This document shows, piece by piece, positions 21,878 through 34,100 of a DNA stretch of 64,000 nucleotides (its first letter is position 1; every line of letters begins with the position of its first letter). Both the position numbers and the translations under genes were made by a program. Source of the stretch: Durusdinium trenchii. Its lineage: Eukaryota; Sar; Dinophyceae; Suessiales; Symbiodiniaceae. A model generated the notes under the pieces. That model searched no databases. It had not been told where the DNA came from and worked only from the letters and a program-made list of their open reading frames with translations. Location of the stretch: contig CAXAMN010021584.1 of NCBI GenBank assembly GCA_963970005.1, positions 1,416,821-1,480,820 of the forward strand, given 5' to 3'.

Positions 21878-24800
21878 CTAAAGATGTCCTGACAGCACCG
21901 CCCAAAATAAACAGCAGCAAAACAAATGAACGGGGATGCATGAAGCCTCTAATGTCTCTGCTCGGCGAATTCGCAGCACTGAACCATCACATCTGTAGAG
22001 GTACCTCACAATCGAAAAACGGTGCCCACACCATTCAGAATGGGCACCAATACTATACATGCATGGAAGCGTGCGTGTGTATATATATATATATACTTAC
22101 AGCTTATATGTCTACTATAATATTGATCCATGCATATGCATATGTGTGTCTATGAATTGTGCCCACACCCGATTGCAGAATCCACCGGGGCAAGGATGTC
22201 AACCGTTACACGTGGGTCATGTCCAACAAGGGCCAACGGTGCCCAGCTGCTCTGCAGACCGAGGCTTTCCGTTGTAGTTGAAGCCCATGGAATGCCCATG
22301 AGCTCCGCTGTCGTGGATCACTGCTACATCACCGGGTCGAGGATCAGCATTGAGTGCTCGGTCGACTGCAAACTTATCATTGTTCTCGCAGAGACCTCGA
22401 GGGCTAAGAGAATCTTTGAGGATCTCTCCATTGACTCTTCGTTGAGACAACACCCGGTGAATCTGGTGAACCTTTGAACCCGAAACTTTCCGCTCCCAAA
22501 GGCCTCCCACTACATCATAGATGCCTGTCTTGGAGATGAGATCCTTGCTGTTGTCTGGCATCTCCTGGTTGCGGTCTGGTAGGCCAGGAACCTGCTCACC
22601 GTTTGGGACAATGGTGATGTGATGGTAGGCGTTGTACATGCCAGGCCGCATCAAATTGGCCATGCAAGCATCCAAGCCTACCTCAACATGCCACGGGGCA
22701 TATAAGGCCAGCGGTATTTGTTCGTCAATGAACCCAAGAACACACATAAAAAGAAAAATCTCAAACTGTCGGGAGAAGGATACATAGTTTTTGTAGATCT
22801 TCTTCCGGTGGGTCACCCGACTGATCAGGAGGCCCGCTGGCCCGGTGATATAGCGGCCACACTCTGTGACGATTCGGACTTGTAGACCCTTCGCCTGGAT
22901 CATGTCCTTGTAGATCTGATGGATTCCAGATCCCACAGCCTTTCAGACGTTTACTTCGCTAGGTTTGTAGCGGTCTGCCGTCTGACTGAAGTTCTGAAGC
23001 TTAGTCGTCCCACAGGGACACTCAGACGGGGACAGCATGCTCTAGTCTGTGCTTAACCAGACTCCATAATACAAACTGACCACTACCAATGGACTGTCAC
23101 CTTGAACCGGCCTTTCTTCTCCATCTCAGGTCCAGGTGCTTTTTGGGGTGTTTGGGGACCTTCAACACCAAAAAGGTGGCACGGAGGCTAGACATGGCTT
23201 CGACCTGATTTTTCTGCTTCGTTGGCATTGGAAAAAAACGGATAGATCACCTCGTTGATGGCTGGATGAACCAATGGACCAAGCAGTCCACTATTGGGTG
23301 CTATTTCCGATTATCGGCTCAACTGACGGCCGCGTCTTGGGTGGCACTCTAAAAATGAAGACTACGCTTGCGAATGGTACCGAAAACAAGATAGAAAACA
23401 GAACAGGCGGACATGGGAGCAGTGCGAGTAGACAAAATCTCTGACTACCAACTTACACACCTGTCTAAATTCTAAATCAAAATGCCTTGACTTAGTGCGC
23501 CCACTGAGACGACATGAGGCAAAAAGCTCCTAGTAGCGTCCTTGTTCCTAGTAGTAAGGCCAGGAGCCCCTAGTGGCGTCCTTGCTCCTAGTAGCGATGC
23601 CCTTTGCTCCTAGTAGCGTCCTTTGCTCCTGTCTAAATTCTAAATCAAAGGCCTTGACTTAGTGTGCCCACTGAGACGACATGATCCAAAATGCAATATA
23701 CATCAAGACATCAGGAGTGATAACACCGTGAGCAAGATGTCTGCAAAAACACAAAGGAGTTCAAAAAAAGCAATGACCAGCTATGACATGATATATAAGT
23801 CTGATAAGGTGTTTTAAATTAAGTTTTGCAGAAGGCCTTTCGCCACTTTCCCTGGAGCCTGCACATCAATGACTTTCTCATCCGGACGGTAGGGGATTCC
23901 GAAGCCGCCTCCCAAATTCACCAGTTCGATTGTGATGCCCAGCTGGTCCTTCATGATCAAAACCAAGTTGAAAAGCATCCGAGCTGTCTCCAACAGCTCT
24001 TCGACTTTCAGGCCTCTCATGGGTAGAATAACGGGCCAAGTCATGTGACGGGCCGACGACCATGACAACCATGACAACGCAGAGTCAAAAAACGGTGTTA
24101 CGTTGATGCTACAATTGATCTTCGTTGCCCTCTCTACTGAGCTGCTATGTTATGCTTGCGGCCATGCCGCAATTGGAGACGACCATCGCATGAAGGCCGA
24201 AGCGCTTCACGCCCAGCTCTTTGCAGCGGCGGTAGCCCTCCAAGAGCTGTTCGGAAGTCGTGCCAAACTTTGCTTCCTTTGGATCTCCGATTAGCACCTG
24301 ATAACAACTTGAAAAGAATTCAAAGCTCAACTTGAAGCCGAGGGTTGGTGACAGTCGGCTCACTATGCCAGCGGAAATACACACGTCCCAGAGACATCCC
24401 AGGGAGGAGTTGAACCCGGGGGGGCCCTTCGCGATGCACCGCTCTCGAGGATTCCAGACCCTCACTTGCTAAAGCAAGAACAACTCCAGCTAGCTGGTGC
24501 TGGCTTTCGTGAATTGAAAACTATTCAAAACTTGGCAACCTATCAATTTGTCCGGCAACTCTGTGCAAAGTCACGCTCAAGTCTAGGCAAGAAGTGGTCA
24601 GTCGCAGCCAGGTAACATTTCCGGTTCGGCTGGGGCCTGGATTGTACCTGAAGCTCACTAGCTCAGGAAGCCCATCCCCATGCAGAAAGTCTATGTGGGA
24701 GATGTCATCAAGGTTGACAATGGCACCCAGCTCTTTGGCTTTCCTGCAGCTTTTCTGCGCGGACACACTACAATTGAACAACCTGCTACAGTAGAATCTT

Positions 24801-25760
24801 TTTCTTGGAAACAGGGGCAGCATCATAACCCTCAAACATGCTGATGAAAGAAAGGTTACCAAGTCCAGCGAGCATCTGGTATTCCTTCAGGGGGGTGTTG
24901 TTGCCTCAGTCAGCCAACAAATCAATCCCAGGCACGACGAAAAATCAGAACAAATCAAAGGCAGTGGCGCACAAACTCTTTCAGGCAGTAGCTAGTGCAA
25001 CAGGTATGGATGTGTCCTGAACCCTCTTCGCCTAAGGCAAGGTGCTGGTGAACATGATGTCTTCACCCTTTAGCCCCATTCGCTCTGACAGCACCAACTC
25101 AGCCATGCTGGAGCAATCGGCACCGCAGCCTGATGCGGCGAATCGGAGAGAGAACCCCGCCAACGAGTGTTTTTGGGGCCTACTCGTCAACTCAGTTCGT
25201 TGGATCCTGTTGGTCATATTGACACAAAGATCTGAAACCCCCCGCAGTTTGTTGCCCCCTCACCCAACCCACAAGGGCAATCGTCAAGTGCAAATTCTCC
25301 TGCCTTCCTCTTTGAGGACTTGCATAATGTGCGGATTTGGAGTTGCCTTGACGGCGAAATGGTTCTTGTATCCCGGGCACCAGCTGAAGGCTTCATTCAA
25401 CCCCCTCACGGTCTTGCGGATCGTCTCCTCATGATAAAGATGGAAGGGCGTCGGAAATTGCTTCGCCAAATCCAAGACCTGCACATGACTGAAGTCATTC
25501 CTTTGGCCCATTGAAGTCACTTCCCCCGGGCTGATTTCACACATCCAAACAAAAGTACCTCAACTGAAGTGAAGTTCGTCCATCACAAGTTCTTTTTTCA
25601 TTCCAAGAAGTTTCTTTTTTGGGCGGGTTTGACCTGTCACTGCTTTCGAAAGCATCAGCCTGGGCATCAGAGTACGGGAAGTCACTGATCTTTGGCATGG
25701 CCGGATCTTTCCCCGGCTCTCAGGAGGCACTGGATTACTCCACAATAATCTCAATTTGAG
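21878..25760 (-). CDS. lysA: Diaminopimelate decarboxylase, about ten exons
   Basis: Diaminopimelate decarboxylase is a PLP enzyme that converts meso-diaminopimelate to L-lysine, the last step of the DAP lysine pathway. Pieces in order on the minus strand: 25700-25570 (KISDFPYSDAQADAFES); 25489-25310 (FPTPFHLYHEETIR, then HFAVKATPNPHIMQ with the PLP-binding Lys); about 25200-25050 (ADCSSMAELVLSERMGLKG); 24900-24840 (NNTPLKEYQMLAGLGNL); about 24760-24620 (IVNLDDISHIDFL, then SFRYNPGPS); about 24300-24175 (KFGTTSEQLLEGYRRCKELG); about 24030-23820 (LVNLGGGFGIPYRPDEKVID, the Gly-rich phosphate loop); 22935-22783 (ECGRYITGPAGLL); 22694-22510 (MRPGMYNAYHHITI); 22400-22250 (CENNDKFAVDRAL with the CExxD motif, then SGAHGHSMGFNYN); and a last piece near 22010-21878 (DGSVLRIRRAET). 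One GT-AG intron is seen exactly at 22782-22695. All core motifs are present and no stop falls inside the matched pieces, so it is probably functional. The first and last exon limits are uncertain. Confidence 0.9.
22077..22096. repeat. (TA)n microsatellite
   Basis: GTGTATATATATATATATAC-like run, about 20 bases, in an intron between the last two proposed exons of the diaminopimelate decarboxylase gene. Confidence 0.9.
23461..23684. repeat. CTAGTAG mini-array, copy 3, flanked by a 57-bp direct repeat
   Basis: CTAGTAG (one copy CTAGTGG) occurs at 23530, 23548, 23570, 23588 and 23610, so spacings are exactly 18, 22, 18, 22. The array is bracketed by a near-identical direct repeat beginning CTGTCTAAATTCTAAATC, at 23461-23517 and 23629-23684. 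The whole structure lies in the long intron of the diaminopimelate decarboxylase gene between the exons ending near 23820 and starting near 22935. Confidence 0.9.
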
Positions 25761-26399
25761 ACACGCGGCAGACAGGCAAATAGGCGTCGGCAATTGAAAT
25801 CATGTGCAGTAATATACCTAGCTATCAACAACTATCGCCTGTCCAAGTTCACTCTCAAACCTCGAATAAAGGCCATCAAGGCACACGCCTTAATAGGTCA
25901 AACCTACAGGTTGTCTGAATGCATGAGAACGTCTGTGCAAAGCATCTTGTGCATCAATTTGATGTGCGGAAACTGCGGAAAGTGTTCTTGTGTTGCCTAT
26001 AATGGCGTATGATTATCATTATCATATATCAACATACAGTAGTTGATTGTGCATTTTTAGGGGTCACCTAGGTGGACGGCACTGGATGTTAGATTCAAGA
26101 GACCACCACACGTTGTTTCAAACCAGTGACAGCGGTGACACCAAAGCCCAAGCCGCTTCGCAGCCTCGGCATACCTGAATGGGTGATCTTCAAGCTGTTC
26201 AATCCCGTGGCACTCTTGCCCCAGGATCCAAGATCAAGCTCTCCTTCTGGGAGGCCCAGTTCAACACAACTTGCACCAAGAGAATCAGACCTCATCACAC
26301 CAAAGATACAAATGGCCTTGCTTGGCAAAGCTAATGAAAGCTCTACCGGCTTGACCCCTCTGCCACGGTGCCGTGGTCAATTGCTACACGTCCTGCTCA

Positions 26400-27479
26400 C
26401 GTCACGATGCTGCAAAGCAGCTACGTGTCCTTGCGCTTGGAGTGCTTCGAGTCGGACTTGGAGATGAGAATGTCAAGCAAGCATTTGGCCTGAGGTTGCT
26501 CAACATCCATCGGCGCGATGTGACACGATGTCTGTGTTTGGCCGTGCCCGCCTTTGACCTGAGAAAAAGATGATGACTCCAAATAGAGCAGGATAGAGTG
26601 GATAGAGTCGCTAGAGCCACGAAATACAAGGCATCTGTACAAAGTACTGGAGGCCCCCACCGAAAGTGCAGTCGGGTTGCCAACCACAAGGGGGCGAAGA
26701 CAGCGGCCGGCCCCTGTGCAGATGAGAAGATTCAATGACTGAAGTGAAACTAAAGTCAACTAAAAGTTGAAGCGGGTTCATGGACCAGGATCTGCACATG
26801 CATGGTGCACTCTTACCACCTTGCTCGGGATTCCATCACAAAGAGCACCATAAAGCGGTAGCTGGTGCTGTCGCCCTCATGTCCCTCCAAAGAATACAAT
26901 CCTTTTCACCGGCAGAACGGCCATCCCTGCAGCTCAGTGTCTGCGATGAGGAGGGTGCCTGCCAGTATCGCGCAGGACCCTTTCACTTGTCCAACATCCC
27001 TGAGAAATGCATGAGGCCAGCCGGGTACTAAATGGGTGCTTGTTGGATGTTGTCTCCGCATAAAGGCTGAACAGGATCCGAATTGCTTCAGGGTTCTATT
27101 TTTGTGAGGCTAGCGCAAACCAGCAGATATCCCACAAGCAAACCTCTCCTTGACGTCTGAACGACCGATCCCACAGCAGACAGCGCTTGGCCTGAGACGA
27201 AGCTCGCACACAGGGTGTCGCCACGTCTCAAGAATCTCCACCGCCTGGGGTCGGCCGAAACGGAGCGGTCCCAAACGGAGAACGGAATCTGCCGAACCCG
27301 GTCTGCCGGTGTCCACCCTGGGTCCTTCTTGGGACGGATTGTCTTTTATCGTCTTGTAAGTCCCATTAGAGCAAAGCCGCAGGAAAACACCAGAGATGGA
27401 GATCAGCGAGCAAAGCAGAAGCGCAGGGATGCGGTTGGCTGCGGCAGAGCCGCCACTTTCCTTGGGTTTGTGGAGCATG
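26400..27479 (-). CDS. Putative multi-exon membrane protein (unrecognised)
   Basis: Minus-strand pieces with hydrophobic stretches follow one another upstream of the decarboxylase gene. A candidate start at 27479 (MLHKPKESGG...) leads into IPALLLCSLISISGVFLRL, a likely signal anchor. About 27030-26915 gives CAILAGTLLIADTELQGW, with a GT donor directly after the phrase GWPFCR. About 26870-26830 gives TSYRFMVLFVMESRA. About 26705-26580 gives AVFAPLWLATRLHF, then DALYFVALATLSTLSC. About 26545-26421 gives CHIAPMDVEQPQAKCLLDI. The succession of short hydrophobic exons suggests several membrane segments. I cannot name the family, and the chain of exons is inference from strand and order. Confidence 0.35.
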
Positions 27480-27546
27480 GCTTCGAGCAGCTTAGAGCTG
27501 TAGCATGCTATAGCTGCATTGCTTGACACGCCCTTGCAACTGCTCG

Positions 27547-27566
27547 CTCTCTCTCTCTCTCTCTTC
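27547..27566. repeat. (CT)n microsatellite
   Basis: About 20 bases of CTCTCTCT near the candidate 5' end of the putative membrane protein gene. From here to 28184 no gene is recognised. Confidence 0.85.
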
Positions 27567-28184
27567 AATGGCCAACGCCAATCATGCAGAGTGAAAATCT
27601 CAACTTTAGGAATGCAAAATGCCATGAGATCTCAGCCCGCTGAACATCATCATCAAAAAGCAGCTTGTAGCCAGGCTGCAGGCGCAAACCACCTCAGAGT
27701 CTGGTGAATTTGCAAGGTAGGAGGGCCCGAAGGTCAAGAGGGTGATTGCAGATTGGAGTGTGATATGCTAGGTGCTAACGCGGACCTAACATCCTTCGGA
27801 CAAGCCCACGCAAACTGCAGCTCAGGTGCAGAACAAGACCAAAGAAACTGAAGAAAATCAACGCGAGAAGAAATCCAGAAGCAGCGCATGCCAGGACGAC
27901 ATGGTCATAAGTCATTTCGCTTTGCAGTTAGAAAGTGCTCATCCAGAACTTTCTTCAACACGCTGAAAGACTTATGCACTGATTCTCTTTCTCAGCAAAT
28001 GGTCTTTGTTTGCCATCCTCGGCTACGCACCGAACCGACGAACGCGGGCGAATTGTGAGAGATGTGTATGGCCCACATGGGCATGGCAAACGTCCACGGA
28101 CTCCATTTTTCCAGAGCGGCCGCTCCCTGTACGAGCTATAAAATGTCAACTCTTGGTGAAGAGTACTGCTATTGGGCCATTCAT

Positions 28185-28925
28185 TCAGCTAATGCGCCTG
28201 AACAGATAAAACCAATCTTCGCGCTTCAGCTTGAAACCTCTGCTTCCCTTGGGCTTCTTTTTGCTGATCTCTACTTGCTCGGCGGAGATCTTTTGCCCTG
28301 TCGTGGTCATAAAGCAAAGGTTCAGTTGATCTTTGGAGGTGACCAACTTCTCCCTTGTCATGTCGTAGACTCCAACAAGACTGAAGCGCTTGTCCAACGC
28401 CACGGTACGAGCATCAAAGTGAGCATCTGACACCAAGAAATGGCCACCAATGCGCAGAAAGCGAGCACAAGGCTTGGAGACAATGCCTGCGCTCATAGAG
28501 ATAAGCAGGTCGTAGCCACCAGAGAGTTTAAGGTGGTCAAAATCTGTGTGGTAAAATTGCATTTTTGCAGAACCTCCATAGTTCTTATTCTCTGAAATCC
28601 AATTTTGCACAGCTGCATCTTGGAAGAATGGTGCGACTGCCTTGTTGTAATCAATATACGTCACATTGGGAAAAACTAAGGATGCTTGCAAGTGCCAATG
28701 ACTCCCAGGATACAAGACACACTTAGCTTTTGCAATCTTCTGAACCTCTTTGAAGAGTGGGAGGTGGATGTCCTCAAGACCTTTGTAGGTCTCGTGCAGT
28801 TTTGTGAGGCATCCTGAAGACATGCGCTTTGTGTCTTTGGGTCTCCTCAAATCCATTGCTTTCGCCGGTTTTTTCTTCACGGCCCGATGTAGGCATGGGC
28901 GCTTTTCTTTCAAGCGAGGGGACAT
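28185..28925 (-). CDS. SAM-dependent methyltransferase-like protein, uninterrupted
   Basis: A single 246-codon frame with ATG at 28925 and stop at 28185, unusual here for having no intron. After a basic N-terminus (about residues 1-40, rich in K/R) comes AKCVLYPGSHWHLQASLVFP and then VTYIDYNKAVAPFF. This arrangement resembles the motif I loop and the following acidic residue of Rossmann-fold methyltransferases. Later SGGYDLLISMSAGIVSK, then FLRIGGHFLVSDAHFDA, fits the motif IV-VI region ('YDLL..', 'L.pGG.flvsd'). It ends KREDWFYLFRRIS. I know of no named family with certainty and the substrate is unknown. It could also be a methyltransferase-like fold without activity. The lack of introns may reflect retroposition. 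Confidence 0.75.
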   Translation of the reverse strand: MSPRLKEKRPCLHRAVKKKPAKAMDLRRPKDTKRMSSGCLTKLHETYKGLEDIHLPLFKEVQKIAKAKCVLYPGSHWHLQASLVFPNVTYIDYNKAVAPFFQDAAVQNWISENKNYGGSAKMQFYHTDFDHLKLSGGYDLLISMSAGIVSKPCARFLRIGGHFLVSDAHFDARTVALDKRFSLVGVYDMTREKLVTSKDQLNLCFMTTTGQKISAEQVEISKKKPKGSRGFKLKREDWFYLFRRIS

Positions 28926-30330
28926 GGGAGAAAATCTCTCGGCACTCGTCCAAGCTTGTTTTAGCTGGGCATTGTCGCTACAGAAGCTACATGCGTCTTC
29001 TCAAAAACGGAAACTGCATTCATAGCCACATGCGTTTGTTCTGACAGAGGTCTGTTCTGCCAGGTTAAAGAAAACAAGCCAGCACAGGCCTATGACACAG
29101 CAATAACAAGTCCAGCACCAGAAGGCCCGAAGCTGCACTGGCATTCTGAGGAATAACCACACTGGTGGCATAGAACCGCAATTGTCCATGCTTCCCTTGG
29201 GGGGCATCAACCGACCAGTTGGTACTTCTTGGCACATGGGTCCCAAGTTGAGTTCGGAACTAACTGCCACACAACACTGCGCTGAGGACAGCTGCGGAAA
29301 GTCAAAGATGAGTTCAGAACAGCTGAGAAAAGTAAAGTTCACAGCCACACATTGAGCTTTCGGCCTGGGGATGCCATGTGAACACAGGGTGACATCACTA
29401 GCATTAGCAGGCTTGTGGTCTTCCAAGGTTAGAACCACCATGTGGCAGCGTATAGTAGCTATTATAGGGGAACATGTCATCAAGTTGGCAGGCCAAACCT
29501 TTTCTTGTCATCCTCTCGATCCTCACTCAACTACCGCATTCACCCGCTTCAATCTTCGTCAGCTGCGACGGCATTTCCCACCTTCTTCAACCAACTGATT
29601 TTGTGCTGTACGCAATTCAACTCTGCAGTGGAAACGCATATATGCAATCAGCTGGAGGCTAACTGACATCAAAATTAGCGGCCTGGCGAGGCACCAGCCT
29701 GGCTCAAGAACTGCATGAAGCAGTTTGCCAAGCAACCCAGCAGTCTTCACAGTACAAGCCTCGCCAAGGTCGGGAGTGGATCTCAAATGGAAATGGCCAA
29801 TCCCGAAGTACAAATTGAAGCACGGGAAACACAGAAGAGAGCAGGTTCATTTCTTCCTTCCCCCACTTGTGGCATCCTGGATGCCAAGCAGAAGCTGATT
29901 CTGCTTTCTAGTCCACCTAATCCATCCCGTCAAGCTTGCTGATCCTCCACGATTCTCAGCCCTCCACAATCCCCGTAGAGCCCAGTGCCAAGGCGACCAG
30001 CACGTTGAATCGTCATCTGTGACGCATGCACGCAACATAAGCCCCATGCATGGTTGAGTGCTTTGTCACATGGGGTTGGGCACATCAGCCATAGAATGCA
30101 GACTAGCTTGGCTAGGGCGCTAGGGGCACTCAAGTTGCGTCCGATTCCACACTCTTTTCACGGCTTCAGTGTAGCAGGTTCCTGAGGGTTTCTTTGGCAA
30201 GCAAAACTTTGAACAAACCCACCTGGCACTGAGAACACTGTGCATGAGCAGAGCCGCCTAGAAATGTGCTGTTTGCTGTCATGTCTGCCTTGCGTTCACA
30301 AGAGCCCTGTAAAAACACATGAGTATGAGT
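28926..30330. other. Stretch without a recognised gene
   Basis: Open frames of 60-160 codons exist on both strands (largest on the minus strand at 29001-29483) but show no domain and Cys/Trp-rich, unbalanced composition. I find no repeats or RNA genes here. Confidence 0.4.
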
Positions 30331-30340
30331 ATGCAGGCGT

Positions 30341-30364
30341 CTCTCTCTCTCTCTCTCTCTCTAT
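30341..30364. repeat. (CT)n microsatellite
   Basis: About 24 bases of CTCTCTCT. The following DNA up to about 32900 holds no gene I can name. A minus-strand frame at 31531-31292 with SEHIHELVEHSYNFFHLTPS is the most protein-like piece, possibly an isolated exon. Confidence 0.85.
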
Positions 30365-32944
30365 CGCTCGCTCCATCTTTGTACGTGTCTGAGAGTGAAG
30401 CTCTGTCCATTTTCGCCCAAGGAACTCTCATCTTGAACTGGAGGTGATACTGGGTCAACCTCCTGATGTGACGTGCTTCCCTTGCACATACCGTCTCCTG
30501 TTCACCATTCGCTGTCGCACATGCCGCGCCCGCCTCCTCTGGTTCCCCGAGAACCTCAGTGGCTGCGGACGGTCAAAACAACTTGAAGCCCCAAAGCCGA
30601 GAGCTGCACGGCTGCACGGAGAGACTCAGCGAAGCGGGGTCACATGGCAGCCAAGCACAGCTGTTGAAAGACCAGTCCAGCCACATGAACCAGCAAGGCC
30701 CCAAGGCGCTGACTGTGAAAAGCGTGGAGGTGGTGCCGGAGTTTTTCTTGAACCTCCACACCGGGGGGGGACCATCAGCTCATATCCCACAAGTAGTCAT
30801 GGTCACTACACACATCACATCCCGTCAACATTTGACCTCCTTGTTTTATCTATATATAATGCCGGCACGGATCTGGTTGTTCAACGGCCATGTCAACGAA
30901 ACACCTTCCTTCACCAACGAGTGCATTTTTGCGCGCAGTGTCTGCAGCAAACTCTGAACATTCCCATATTGGGAACGTTCAACGGGCGACTTGAAATGTC
31001 TTTGACTATGCCACATGGCTGAAGAAGCACACTACACTGTCCAATGACCCTTCCCCGCCGCGTTCTTTACACCGCGTGCTGGCCGACACCTTGGCTCTGG
31101 TTCGATGATCCGCTTGGGTCGGACAGGTGTGGCAAGTTCTGCACTTCCTGAGGTGTCGCACTCACCCACCGCCTGCGCTTGGGCCACGAGCTGCTCCACA
31201 GGCTGGCGGAAGGCCCGAAAGGCACAGCTCCAACCACGATTAAACCTTTGTGGTAAAGGTCTTGTCCCACTCAAAGTCAAGGAAAGACTTCTCAGAAGGG
31301 ATTTGTCTTCAGTGACAATGTCCGTCGTGCCGTGCTTGCCCCTGCGATCTGAGTATCTAGCACCCTGGCAGCCTTCTTTGGGTCGGCGTCTGAGGGCAGC
31401 GTCGCCTCAAAGAAGCAAGTGTTCACTTTTGGACCTGAGGGCGTCAGATGAAAGAAGTTGTAGCTGTGTTCAACCAGCTCATGAATATGTTCGCTGAGCT
31501 CCATGCCACCGCGCGAAAGTCCTTCTCGCATGCCTCAAAGGGCCGGCCAGACCCGCCCAGTAGCACACCTGGAAGGCAGCGCCTCAACGCCATTCAGCAA
31601 GCTGAATGAGTCAGTCATGAGTGTTTCAGAATCAAGCCAGGTATTCGTTCTCTGGTACGTTCCCGTCAAACCCCCCAGCTTGGCACCATCGCTACAGAGG
31701 TGTGGATCAAGAATCCGCCCCTAGCCCAAGGGAAAGTAAACCCAATCCCGTGGTGCCCTAGGTCTGCCGTGTTGGTGCACCAAATATCCACGTGGCACTG
31801 TCCGTTGAAGACGACGTGAACAAGTCAAGTTTCTAGTGGCCCCTCTAATGGCTCTAAGACTCTAAGCATGGCTGGTCGCTATTGCGTTGACATACACTGC
31901 AACAGGCACCTGACCATGTCCAATTCTGCATCGCAGGGCGAGATGCCTACGACGCAGGGGGCGTTTAACCTGCAACGTCACCCAACTTGTATTTAACACT
32001 CAGTATTCTAGAGATGGCAAATGGCACACCTGGGAAGGGAGTGCCGCGTCATTCAACTCATTCGTGTCCATGACTATGAAATAAGGGACTAAGGCCAATT
32101 GCAAGTTTAGTTGATACGAACCAGCATGCCAAACACCAAATCTATGTTTTTTTTCCGGATGCATGGGAAAAAGTGGGACAATGACGATAATCTTGAGCTG
32201 TTGGCCCAGTCTCCCAGCCTTCCTCGCCGACTCTTCGCGTAGATTTCAACTGCTCACGGCCATCAAGATCTGCCTCCCGATTGAAAGTGAGTTGGCTCTC
32301 CTTTCGTCGGGCGCTGATAAGAGTGCCAAGTTTTCACATCAACACCTTTAGTTCCAAGAATCTGGGCTTGTGCGCACTTGAGCCTGGTCGCTGCCACGAC
32401 ATGAGATCAAAAAATGCTTAGATTGATTGCCATGCTCCTGGCACCTTCCTCCTCCTTGCCCGACCACGTTTCAATCTGGACAAGTCGTTCCCGCCCCACC
32501 CACGCCTTGCTACAGCAACGGGTGAAGGCTGTGACGTCCTTGGCGCACTCCGAGGCCGCCAAACGTTGTTGGACACCCCAGGCCCAGCAATCCGACATGG
32601 CGATGGCTCGCACGGAAATGCGTGGAGAAGTATGAGAGATGCACGACACACCGGGCTGATCTTCAAGACTTCAACGACACCGTTGGACGGCTGACAACCC
32701 TTCAGAATAAGTTCTCGCCCACGAAACAAACAGGGAATACTGTTCTCGGGTTGTTGATGTCTGATGTCTGACAACGCTTTTATCTCTGAACAGCCATTCG
32801 ACCTGACGGTCAGACGAATCAAATTGATTGATGTAGTGACGTAAAAGTTTGAGGGGAGCTGCGGTCAGGGTGCAAGCGAACCACGTCACAACAGGCACTC
32901 TTGAAGCAAATCTTAAAAATATGTTGTGTACACACACAGACTCA

Positions 32945-34100
32945 GACACATAACCCTGAAGCAGGTGTTCCCAGCCTAGCTCCAGCCGCCGCAACGTCCC
33001 CTCGGCAGGTTTCGAGTCTGTTTTGAAAAAACAAGCCGGCAGCTCGACCAGCCTTCAATCCCTCAAACTCTTTAGTATACAAGAGCTTGCCCAGCTCGCC
33101 TTTTGTGCTGCCAGGATTTGACGAATTTACCCTGACAGCTTGCATGATTGGCGCACGCAGCCAGGTGTTCACACGAAGGCTGTTGTTGAACTGTACAGTG
33201 TCGCAACACGAAGGGAGACGATCACATTTGTGAATGCGTCTTTCTTCCAAATCCAGGCGACGAACAAACTGCCGGCAACTTGTGGCCAAATGGCAGCCGT
33301 ACATCTGGCCCAGGAGATTCCGACTGTAGCATTCAGAGCTATGGAAAACTCTTAAATCAATCTAATTGAAAGCATCGCTGACCATCCTTCAGGAGAAAGT
33401 AATAACGTATGCTGGATACGCAGCTCCAGGGGATTGCGTGACCTTGGCTCAGTCTTGAACAAGCTGCCGATGTTGGTGGCAGTGGCAAACACTCCATGCT
33501 CTTTGCATTCCCTGTGAAACTTCTGCGCGGAGAAATGGTGGGCAAATGTTAGAATTCCGACACCCAAACAAGATAGGAGAACCGGAGAATCAAAGAATAA
33601 AAAGTAAAACACGAGACAGACATCAAGTTCCTGGCAAAAATCTCCGGGTTGGAAAGACTGTCCACCGAGGTGTTATACCTTGCACCAACAGCTCGTTGAA
33701 CTTTACCGTGCATGACGCATGACTCGCATGACTCGCATGACCCTGGCCTGTGCCGACCTTGGCGGAATGGCAGCACACCCTTGTGCTCAGGGTCTGCCAG
33801 GGCTATTCACAACAAGAGTCCAAACGCTATTGAAGCTAGAAACACTCCAGCCTCCAAGACAAACAAAGCCATTCATCAGCAAGCAAAGCCTTTGGTCGTA
33901 GTGTCGTGGGGCATGCACCGCAAAGCAGGGCCGGGCCCTTGTCTGACATCATCTGACTTGTTTAAACAACCTTGCCAAGTAGCAAAATTTGTCGACTTCC
34001 ATCAGTTGCGGTGCTGCAAAAACCTCCATCGTAAACATACCTTGGCCGTGGAACCATCAAAGAGGGCGTACTTGTTGCAGAATGGTTGTGTCAGGCTGTA
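32945..34100 (-). CDS. Unrecognised multi-exon gene (candidate)
   Basis: Minus-strand pieces that read like protein occur in order: about 34085-34020 (CNKYALFDGSTAKV); about 33715-33620 (VMHGKVQRAVGARYNTSVDS); 33530-33360 (FHRECKEHGVFATATNIGSL, then RIQHTLLLSPEGWSAML); and 33200-33050 (NSLRVNTWLRAPIMQAVRVN, then GELGKLLYTKEFEGLKA). A further hydrophobic piece lies at about 32915-32820. Composition is balanced and stop-free over each piece, but I recognise no family. Splice sites were not fixed. Function unknown. Confidence 0.35.

Noticed and set aside
23526..23628. CTAGTAG array as a CRISPR
   Set aside because: Repeats are 7 bp with recurring, not unique, spacers, in intron-rich eukaryotic DNA without cas genes.
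30444..31022. 192-codon plus-strand frame
   Set aside because: No recognisable domain and composition typical of chance frames.
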